Shown here piece after piece: positions 1-4,109 of a stretch of 5,271 nucleotides of DNA (position 1 is its first letter; each line of letters opens with the position of its first letter). The DNA comes from Afipia sp. (GTDB taxonomy: Bacteria; Pseudomonadota; Alphaproteobacteria; Rhizobiales; Xanthobacteraceae). The notes under the pieces were generated by a model. The model saw nothing but the letters and a program-made list of their open reading frames with translations, searched no databases and was not told where the DNA came from. The position numbers were made by a program, and so were the translations under genes. The DNA is taken from assembly GCA_020056155.1 (NCBI GenBank), contig JAGVII010000238.1:1-5271 (forward strand). The letters are read 5' to 3'.

Positions 1-211
1 CCACCCGTCCGCAATTGGTCATGGCCACCGACATCCGGTGACCGCCCGGCGTAACAAGGTGACGAAACGGCGCGGGTTCTATGATCGCGTTCACAGCGTC
101 GATCAGCTGCGATTCCAGCGGCCGCGCGAACCCCGCCAGCAGCATTGCGCCGGGTGCGAGTTGCACATCGCGCAGCTCGGTAACATCGCCGTCGAACAGG
201 TCGCGCATCAT
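1..211 (-). CDS. alkB: AlkB-type alpha-ketoglutarate-dependent DNA/RNA dealkylation dioxygenase, N-terminal part (runs off the window)
   Basis: The first 70 codons are visible on the minus strand and continue past position 1. They begin MMRDLF and contain PGAMLLAGFA, then the AlkB-typical stretch APFRHLVTPGGHRMSVAMTN at about residues 47-66. This closely follows the start of E. coli AlkB (LDLF, then SPFRQMVTPGGYTMSVAMTN, from memory). AlkB uses Fe(II), 2-oxoglutarate and O2 to remove methyl groups from 1-methyladenine and 3-methylcytosine in nucleic acids. The catalytic HxD...H and the 2OG-binding Arg lie outside the window, so intactness cannot be judged. I chose the first ATG of an ATG-ATG pair (211, 208) because it matches the family N-terminus. 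A GTG 42 bases further upstream is open in frame but would add a non-family extension. No strong Shine-Dalgarno is visible. It is downstream of glnII but separated from it by a terminator, so it probably has its own promoter. Confidence 0.9.
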   Translation of the reverse strand, partial: MMRDLFDGDVTELRDVQLAPGAMLLAGFARPLESQLIDAVNAIIEPAPFRHLVTPGGHRMSVAMTNCGRV

Positions 212-311
212 CGGCCCAAAGTGAACGGCACGGTCTCGCCGCGCCTGCCTCACCCTCAGATGAACCGATTCACGGCGAACCTTCCACCCGTTTTCTGATC
301 CGCACCCCTCG

Positions 312-348
312 AAGAAAAAACCGGACGGAAGCTTGAACTTCCGCCCGG
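312..348 (-). terminator. Intrinsic terminator of glnII
   Basis: Read on the minus strand, an 11-bp stem (CCGGGCGGAAG pairing with CTTCCGTCCGG, one G-U wobble) closes a 6-nt loop and is followed directly by six T residues. It lies 65 bases past the glnII stop and before alkB, so it should end the glnII message and isolate alkB from nitrogen control. Confidence 0.88.
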
Positions 349-413
349 CGTCACTTGAACCAAAAGGGGTAACTCATGGCTCAAGCTATCTCGGACAGCT
401 CGGCCCTAAGCTC

Positions 414-1451
414 TTAGGCTGCAGCCTTCTTGGCACCCGTCGGAACTTCGGAGATCGTCTTCAGGATCTGCGAAGCGATCTGGTAGGGGTCGCCCTGGGA
501 GTTCGGGCGGCGGTCTTCGAGGTAGCCCTTATAATCGTTGTTGACGAAGGAATGCGGAACGCGGATCGAAGCGCCGCGATCGGCCACGCCGTAGCTGAAC
601 TTGTTCCACGGCGCGGTCTCGTGCTTGCCGGTCAGACGCTTGTCATTGTCCGGGCCGTAAACGGCGATGTGGTCCATCAGGTTCTTGTCGAACTGCTTCA
701 TCAGCGCTTCGAAGTAATCCTTGCCGCCGACCGTGCGCATATACTCGGTCGAGAAGTTGGCGTGCATGCCCGAGCCGTTCCAGTCGGTGTCGCCGAGCGG
801 CTTGCAGTGGAATTCGATGTCGATTCCGTACTTCTCGGTTAGACGCAGAAGCAGGTAACGCGCGATCCACATTTCGTCAGCGGCCTTCTTGGAGCCCTTG
901 CCGAAAATCTGGAACTCCCACTGGCCCTTCGCCACTTCGGCGTTGATGCCTTCGTGGTTGATGCCGGCTGCGAGACACAGGTTGAGGTGCTCTTCGACGA
1001 TTTCGCGGGCAACCGAGCCGACGTTGCTGTAGCCGACGCCGGTGTAATACGGACCCTGCGGTGCCGGATAGCCGGCCTCGGGGAAGCCGAGCGGACGGCC
1101 GTCCTTGTAGAAGAAGTATTCCTGCTCGAAACCGAACCACGCGCCGGCGTCATCGAGAATGGTGGCGCGCTTGTTCGAGCCGTGCGGGGTCTTGCCGTCC
1201 GGCATCATGACTTCGCACATCACCAGAGCGCCGTTGATGCGTGTCGCATCCGGATAGATCGCGACCGGCTTCAGAACGCAATCCGAGCTGTGCCCTTCCG
1301 CCTGCATGGTCGAGCTTCCATCGAAGCCCCAGAGCGGGAGCTGCTCGAGCGTCGGAAACGCGTCGAATTCCTTGATCTGTGTTTTTCCGCGAAGGTTGGG
1401 TGTTGGGGTGTATCCGTCGAGCCAGATGTACTCGAGCTTATACTTTGTCAT
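414..1451 (-). CDS. glnII: Type II (eukaryote-like) glutamine synthetase, GSII
   Basis: The product is a 345-residue cytoplasmic enzyme that makes glutamine from glutamate, ammonia and ATP. GSII-type signatures are in order: LPLWGFDGSSTMQAEGHSSD (about 38-57), WFGFEQEYF (105-113), NAEVAKGQWEFQ (170-181, metal and glutamate site), NGSGMHANFS (225-234), HETAP (277-281) and DRGASIRVP (291-299), then EDRRPNSQGDPY (312-323). The length fits the rhizobial GSII family and is far short of the roughly 470 residues of GSI. GSII enzymes are not controlled by GlnE adenylylation, so control is mainly on expression. The ATG at 1451 has a GAGAGA Shine-Dalgarno five bases upstream (1457-1462 complement). A -24/-12 promoter lies about 90 bases upstream of the start, and a divergent gstI-like gene lies 453 bp away. 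This matches the arrangement known in Rhizobium. The C-terminus is Ala/Lys-rich (GAKKAAA) and looks complete. Confidence 0.97.
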   Translation of the reverse strand: MTKYKLEYIWLDGYTPTPNLRGKTQIKEFDAFPTLEQLPLWGFDGSSTMQAEGHSSDCVLKPVAIYPDATRINGALVMCEVMMPDGKTPHGSNKRATILDDAGAWFGFEQEYFFYKDGRPLGFPEAGYPAPQGPYYTGVGYSNVGSVAREIVEEHLNLCLAAGINHEGINAEVAKGQWEFQIFGKGSKKAADEMWIARYLLLRLTEKYGIDIEFHCKPLGDTDWNGSGMHANFSTEYMRTVGGKDYFEALMKQFDKNLMDHIAVYGPDNDKRLTGKHETAPWNKFSYGVADRGASIRVPHSFVNNDYKGYLEDRRPNSQGDPYQIASQILKTISEVPTGAKKAAA

Positions 1452-1490
1452 TGCGATCTCTCGTGAGTGGACAATTGCAGTGCTAAATTC

Positions 1491-1522
1491 CCGGCCGGTT
1501 TAGCCGCCGGAGAGCCCGGCCG
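1491..1522 (-). promoter_or_regulatory. glnII mRNA leader with mutually exclusive GC hairpins
   Basis: On the minus strand, between the predicted transcript start (about 1533) and the glnII ATG, CGGCCGG (1522-1516) pairs perfectly with CCGGCCG (1498-1492) around a 17-nt loop. The same bases can instead form GCCGG-GCTCT-CCGGC (1520-1506). Only one can form at a time. The Shine-Dalgarno, about 30 bases further on, is not in either stem. The fold is seen in sequence; a role in translational control of glnII is inference. Confidence 0.45.
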
Positions 1523-1542
1523 CAAACGGCTGACGTCTTAAT

Positions 1543-1560
1543 AAGCATTTAACATGCCAA
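1543..1560 (-). promoter_or_regulatory. Sigma-54 (RpoN) -24/-12 promoter of glnII
   Basis: The minus strand reads TTGGCATGTTAAATGCTT. GG (1558-1557) and GC (1546-1545) are separated by exactly 10 bases, and the -24 part TTGGCATG is one base from the consensus TTGGCACG. Transcription would start near 1533, giving a leader of about 80 bases. glnII of Rhizobium and Bradyrhizobium is a known NtrC/sigma-54 target, so position and family agree. Confidence 0.8.
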
Positions 1561-1615
1561 CCCAGGCCCTCGGTCGATGCTGTCCGCAGAGCGGCAGATC
1601 GCTCCCGCGCCAACC

Positions 1616-1648
1616 GGCAGGGGCCGGACTGATTCGCCGACCCCTGCC
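1616..1648. other. 8-bp inverted repeat in the intergenic region
   Basis: GGCAGGGG (1616-1623) is exactly complementary to CCCCTGCC (1641-1648). An inner CGG/CCG pair (1625-1627 with 1637-1639) shortens the loop. It lies 55-90 bases upstream of the glnII -24 element, a usual place for bound regulators, but it does not resemble an NtrC site. No T-tract follows directly. Function is unknown. Confidence 0.35.
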
Positions 1649-1793
1649 CGGCCATGTGCGCGTTTTCGCATCAGTTTTTTCGCCTGCCTCGTTTGGCGGC
1701 GGCCCGATCCAAGCCGGTCCCGGCCGGAAACCCTTGAGGTGTGGGTGCGTTAACGCTTCAAGCGCATGCTGAGTGAAGGCGCAGAATCGCGGA

Positions 1794-1810
1794 TGCGCAA
1801 ATTGTATGCA
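1794..1810. promoter_or_regulatory. Candidate NtrC (NtrC/GlnG-type) binding site
   Basis: TGCGCAAATTGTATGCA has the TGC-N11-GCA layout and 17-bp length of the NtrC consensus TGCACYA-N3-TGGTGCA and matches 9 of the 14 specified positions. It lies about 270 bp upstream of the predicted glnII start, far for an NtrC enhancer but workable by looping, and it overlaps the likely -35 region of gstI. A site here could activate glnII and repress gstI together, as described for Rhizobium leguminosarum (recalled, not checked). Confidence 0.4.
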
Positions 1811-1829
1811 AATGCCTGCTTTCTATAGG
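1802..1829 (+). promoter_or_regulatory. Candidate sigma-70-type promoter of gstI
   Basis: TTGTAT (1802-1807) and TATAGG (1824-1829) are 16 bases apart on the plus strand, 75 bases before the gstI start. The match to the consensus is moderate. The -35 lies within the candidate NtrC site. Confidence 0.35.
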
Positions 1830-1892
1830 GCAACCCGCGCAAAAGACGTGCGTTCCCCTTACATTATCTCGAAGCGCAGATGCGCCCAACGA

Positions 1893-1898
1893 GAGGAG
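1893..1898 (+). promoter_or_regulatory. Shine-Dalgarno that fixes the gstI start
   Basis: GAGGAG ends six bases before the ATG at 1905. The reading frame is open back to an ATG at 1773, but that one has no such signal and the added residues are not family-like. The start at 1905 is therefore preferred. Confidence 0.8.
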
Positions 1899-1904
1899 AC
1901 CGGA

Positions 1905-2081
1905 ATGACACCTAATTCGACCCAGCCGACGGCCAAGATCTACCAATTCCCTGTGGGCGGCCGCGCGGCGCTCAGCAGCCAAAACGAGCCCGCCAAACCG
2001 ACACTGGACTATGCAGTCTCCGGCAGCGGCTGGTACCACGAAGCCGCCATCGAAGACGCCAAGCGCGGCCGCGAACACTGA
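1905..2081 (+). CDS. gstI: Small DUF2735-family protein, likely glutamine synthetase translation inhibitor GstI
   Basis: This gene encodes a 58-residue soluble protein with no signal peptide or membrane segment. Two patches stand out: TAKIYQFPVGGRA (about 9-21) and SGSGWYHEAAIEDAKR (39-54). These are the conserved blocks I associate with DUF2735 (PF10931), which includes GstI of Rhizobium leguminosarum. There GstI, about 63 residues and encoded divergently upstream of glnII, lowers GSII by blocking translation of glnII mRNA; its gene is repressed when NtrC activates glnII. Here the gene sits in the same divergent place, head to head with glnII, with a candidate NtrC site over its promoter. 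The family call rests on memory of the motifs and on context, with no search run. Function in this organism is inferred. A strong terminator follows the stop. Confidence 0.82.
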   Translation: MTPNSTQPTAKIYQFPVGGRAALSSQNEPAKPTLDYAVSGSGWYHEAAIEDAKRGREH

Positions 2082-2102
2082 TGCCGCCGGCCGGCATGAA
2101 GC

Positions 2103-2123
2103 CCGGGTGGCAAGTCCGCCCGG
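2103..2123 (+). other. Stem-loop just after gstI
   Basis: CCGGGTGG (2103-2110) pairs with CCGCCCGG (2116-2123) with one G-U pair and a CAAGT loop, 22 bases after the gstI stop. No T-tract follows. With the terminator hairpin 20 bases later it forms a tandem pair, which could protect the short gstI message from 3' exonucleases (inference). Confidence 0.45.
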
Positions 2124-2142
2124 TGGACAGCGACGTCAAATA

Positions 2143-2173
2143 AAAGGGTCGAAGCATCGCGCTTCGGCCCTTT
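2143..2173. terminator. Bidirectional intrinsic terminator between gstI and glsA
   Basis: AAAGGGTCGAAGC pairs over 13 positions (one G-U on the plus strand) with GCTTCGGCCCTTT around a 5-base ATCGC loop. On the plus strand it ends in TTT followed by AACTTT. On the minus strand the stem runs into TTTTATTT. It lies 61 bases after the gstI stop and 23 bases after the glsA stop, so it can end both convergent transcripts. Confidence 0.88.
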
Positions 2174-2195
2174 AACTTTGGGCCCGCGCCCTGCG

Positions 2196-3131
2196 TCACG
2201 CCCCGAAGATCGACCAGCCCATGCGCTTGCTGAGTATTTCAAGGGCGTCGCGGCCAATCCGGGAATTGCCGTTGGAATCGAGCCCAGGCGACCAGACCGC
2301 GATCGAGGCCTTGCCCGGCGCAATGGCCATGATGCCGCCGCCGACACCGCTCTTGCCCGGCAGGCCAACCCGATAGGCAAACTCCCCCGACCCGTCGTAG
2401 TGTCCGCATGTCAGCATGACGGCGTTAATGCGCCGCGCGCGCTCCGGCGGCACGACCAGGAATCCCGTCGACGGATTGCGTCCGGAATGAGCGAGAAACC
2501 GGCCTGCCAACGCGAGTTGACGGCACGACATGGCGATGGCGCATTGGTGGAAATAGACGCCGAGCGTAAGCTCTGCCGGATTCTCCACGACGCCGAACGA
2601 TTTCATGTAATTGGCGAGCGCGATGTTGCGAAAGCCGGTGCGCTGCTCCGAAGCCGCGACGGCATTATCGATCGTGATCGAGGAGTCGCCCGAGAGGAAC
2701 TGCATGAACCGCAGGATTTCGCCGAGCGTCTCCTTGGGCTGATGCCCGGACAGGATGGCATCGGTCACCGCGATCGCGCCGGCGTTGATGAACGGATTGC
2801 GCGGGATGCCGCGTTCGCGCTCAAGCTGAACGATCGAATTGAATGGACTGCCCGACGGTTCGCGCCCCACCCGCTGCCACAGCTTGTCGCCGATCATGCC
2901 CAAGGCGAGCGTGAACGTGAACACCTTTGAGATGCTTTGAATCGAGAACATCGTATCGGCATCGCCGCCCGCAGCGACGTGCCCGTTGGAATCGACCACG
3001 ACGAGACCGAACGAATTGACATCGACCCGGGCCAGTTCCGGAATGTAGGTGGCGACGTCTCCGCGATCCTTTCGTTCCATCATCTCGTCGGTGATTTCCT
3101 TCACGACGCGATCCAGGGTGGCATTGCTCAT
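2196..3131 (-). CDS. glsA: Glutaminase (serine-dependent beta-lactamase fold)
   Basis: The 311-residue product hydrolyses glutamine to glutamate and ammonia in the cytoplasm. The catalytic SxxK is Ser66-Ile-Ser-Lys69 within [11 protein letters not shown], at the same numbering as E. coli YneH/GlsB. Other family blocks are [12 protein letters not shown] (93-104), [11 protein letters not shown] (110-120), GVYFHQCAI (191-199, with the conserved Tyr193) and [28 protein letters not shown] (240-267). The last holds Tyr245 and the KSGVGGG loop. The length is normal and no key residue is missing. The ATG at 3131 gives the family N-terminus; the frame stays open for 43 more codons, but that extension translates the tandem repeat. 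The Shine-Dalgarno is weak (GAGAAG about 11 bases upstream). A tandem repeat with sigma-54-like elements lies 48-96 bases upstream. With glnII and gstI nearby it completes a glutamine synthesis, control and breakdown set. Confidence 0.96.
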   Translation of the reverse strand: MSNATLDRVVKEITDEMMERKDRGDVATYIPELARVDVNSFGLVVVDSNGHVAAGGDADTMFSIQSISKVFTFTLALGMIGDKLWQRVGREPSGSPFNSIVQLERERGIPRNPFINAGAIAVTDAILSGHQPKETLGEILRFMQFLSGDSSITIDNAVAASEQRTGFRNIALANYMKSFGVVENPAELTLGVYFHQCAIAMSCRQLALAGRFLAHSGRNPSTGFLVVPPERARRINAVMLTCGHYDGSGEFAYRVGLPGKSGVGGGIMAIAPGKASIAVWSPGLDSNGNSRIGRDALEILSKRMGWSIFGA

Positions 3132-3178
3132 GTCGGGTACGGCTTCTCGTTGCGGGCATACGTGTGACGTCGTCTTAT

Positions 3179-3227
3179 GCGACAAATATGCCAAAGCGAC
3201 AAATATGCCAAAGCGACAAACGTGCCA
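3179..3227. repeat. 17-bp tandem direct repeat, 2.9 copies
   Basis: The unit GCGACAAATATGCCAAA occurs at 3179-3195 and again, identical, at 3196-3212. A third copy at 3213-3227 is 15 bases long and changes AT to CG (GCGACAAACGTGCCA). The copies abut with no spacer. The array is confined to the glsA upstream region, which suggests a regulatory element and not a coding repeat. Confidence 0.95.
3179..3227 (-). promoter_or_regulatory. Triple sigma-54-like -24/-12 elements upstream of glsA
   Basis: Read toward glsA, each repeat copy has GG-N10-GC. The upstream copy is TGGCACGTTTGTCGC (3227-3213), with a perfect TGGCACG -24 block. The other two are TGGCATATTTGTCGC (3210-3196 and 3193-3179). The -12 block reads TCGC where TTGC is usual. 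Transcripts would start near 3201, 3184 and 3167, leaving leaders of about 36-70 bases. Spacing and -24 match are seen; promoter function is inference, and the array could instead be operator repeats for an unknown regulator. Confidence 0.5.
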
Positions 3228-3282
3228 GCCGTCGAGCCTTTGAACCCATCGAACGGCCAATAAGCCGCCCGCAGCGGACGCG

Positions 3283-4026
3283 CTATTTGGCGTCGTGGAA
3301 AATGATGCCGACCGTGTGCCGGTGGCCGGACCTTAGCTGGCTGACGCCATGGCGCAGATTGACGCGATAGGTTCCTCGGGTGCCCTGCACCGGACGGTGA
3401 TGAACCGCGAACACCACAGCATGGCCCTGCTCCAGCGGCACCACCGCCGCGCGTGACTGCATGCGGGGGCGCTGCTCCGTCAGCACGAACTCACCGCCGG
3501 CAAAGTCGCGCCCCGGCTCCGACAGCAGGATCGCGACCTGCAGCGGAAACACATGCTCACCATACAGGTCCTGATGCAGGCAGTTGTAATCGCCCGCGGC
3601 ATACCGCAGCAGCAGCGGCGTCGGCCGCGTCTGACCGGCCTTGTGGCAGCGCTTGATGAAGTCGGCATGCGCCGCCGGATAGCGCACATCGATCCCCATC
3701 AATTCGTTCCATCGGTTGGCGATCGGCGCCAGCTGCGGATACAGCGCCGTCCGTAGATCGGCGACGATGTCAGGCAATGGATATGAAAAGTATTTGTATT
3801 CGCCTCGCCCGAAGCCATGCCGGCCCATGATGATGTGGCTGCGGAAGATGCTCTCCTCGTCATAGAGCCCCGCGATTGCGCCGCATTCCTGCGGGGCCAG
3901 CAAGCGCGGCAATACGGCCCAGCCGTTCCCATCGAGATGTGCGGCGATGCCTGGCCAATCCAGCGCCTCCGCGCGTGCCAAGGCTGGCGACATCGAAACT
4001 TTGGCTTTTGCTGCTGCGACCATCAT
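3283..4026 (-). CDS. 2OG-Fe(II) oxygenase, COG3826 / PF09859 type
   Basis: The 247-residue product looks like a soluble 2-oxoglutarate and Fe(II)-dependent dioxygenase. The metal pair His151-x-Asp153 is clear in [12 protein letters not shown], in the position of the HxD motif of prolyl-hydroxylase-like folds. Further on, [20 protein letters not shown] (207-226) looks like the distal His and the basic 2OG-binding region (His209 or His210, then Arg217 or Arg221), followed by [20 protein letters not shown] at the end. I recall this family as PF09859, named for oxidative removal of damage from DNA; the substrate is not proven and the assignment was not searched. The frame opens at a TTG (4044), but AGGAG at 4031-4035 sits just before an ATG pair (4026, 4023), so one of these is the likely start. 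It lies downstream of the ppx-like gene on the same strand, across an 83-base gap with a stem-loop. Confidence 0.85.
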   Translation of the reverse strand: MMVAAAKAKVSMSPALARAEALDWPGIAAHLDGNGWAVLPRLLAPQECGAIAGLYDEESIFRSHIIMGRHGFGRGEYKYFSYPLPDIVADLRTALYPQLAPIANRWNELMGIDVRYPAAHADFIKRCHKAGQTRPTPLLLRYAAGDYNCLHQDLYGEHVFPLQVAILLSEPGRDFAGGEFVLTEQRPRMQSRAAVVPLEQGHAVVFAVHHRPVQGTRGTYRVNLRHGVSQLRSGHRHTVGIIFHDAK

Positions 4027-4030
4027 CGGG

Positions 4031-4035
4031 CTCCT
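4031..4035 (-). promoter_or_regulatory. Shine-Dalgarno that fixes the oxygenase start
   Basis: AGGAG on the minus strand is four bases from the ATG at 4026 and seven from the ATG at 4023. The second spacing is the more usual, so the protein may be 246 residues. The TTG at 4044 lies upstream of this signal and is unlikely to be used. Confidence 0.7.
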
Positions 4036-4066
4036 GTCTTGCAAGCCCGAAGTAGTCCGGTCACTC

Positions 4067-4105
4067 CGCGCCTTCCACCCGATTTCCGATGGGATGGAGG
4101 GCGCG
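4067..4105 (-). other. Large stem-loop between the ppx-like gene and the oxygenase gene
   Basis: On the minus strand, arms 4105-4092 and 4080-4067 pair at 13 of 14 positions (one G-U, one C-A mismatch) around an 11-base loop. It begins five bases after the ppx-like stop and ends 32 bases before the next Shine-Dalgarno. There is no T-tract. It may be a Rho-assisted or partial terminator, or an RNA stability and processing hairpin. Confidence 0.6.
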
Positions 4106-4109
4106 ACGA

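Larger units (their letters stand above)
1452..1904. promoter_or_regulatory. 453-bp divergent regulatory region between glnII and gstI
   Basis: No convincing gene lies in this stretch. It holds the glnII leader with GC-rich hairpins (1491-1522), the glnII sigma-54 promoter (1543-1560) and an 8-bp stem-loop (1616-1648). It also has short dyads TGCG-CGTTTT-CGCA (1657-1670) and GCGTTAACGC (1747-1756), a candidate NtrC site (1794-1810), a candidate gstI promoter (1802-1829) and the gstI Shine-Dalgarno (1893-1898). Its size is generous for two short transcripts, leaving room for enhancer-type activator binding. Confidence 0.75.

Noticed and set aside
38..298. Open frame of 86 codons on the plus strand
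   Set aside because: The opposite strand encodes a clear AlkB N-terminus over 1-211.
333..842. Open frame of 169 codons opposite the 3' half of glnII
   Set aside because: It starts within the terminator hairpin and mirrors GSII coding; no motif or ribosome site.
954..1466. Open frame of 170 codons opposite glnII
   Set aside because: It is a mirror frame of conserved GSII codons with no recognisable domain.
1657..1680. Possible intrinsic terminator (TGCG-CGTTTT-CGCA then TCAG and six T)
   Set aside because: The stem is only four pairs, the T-run is four bases away and no plus-strand gene ends upstream.
1747..1756. Palindrome GCGTTAACGC as an NtrC or other operator
   Set aside because: It is short and the flanking TGCG/CGCA are 21 bp across, not the 17 bp of an NtrC site. 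It may be chance; noted only as part of the intergenic region.
1554..1772. Open frame of 72 codons on the plus strand
   Set aside because: It begins within the glnII sigma-54 promoter, has no Shine-Dalgarno and a composition (Pro/Arg/Gly-rich) typical of chance frames in GC-rich DNA.
1773..1904. 44-codon N-terminal extension of gstI
   Set aside because: No ribosome site at 1773. It runs across the candidate promoter, and the family start at 1905 has GAGGAG at ideal spacing.
2178..2930. Open frame of 250 codons opposite glsA
   Set aside because: It is antisense to a clear glutaminase, has charged low-complexity composition and no family motifs; long antisense frames are common in high-GC genes.
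3179..3227. CRISPR array
   Set aside because: Copies abut without spacers and the unit is only 17 bp, so it is a simple tandem repeat.
3132..3260. 43-codon N-terminal extension of glsA
   Set aside because: It would translate the 17-bp repeat and nothing family-like. The ATG at 3131 gives the expected glutaminase N-terminus and puts SxxK at the usual position.
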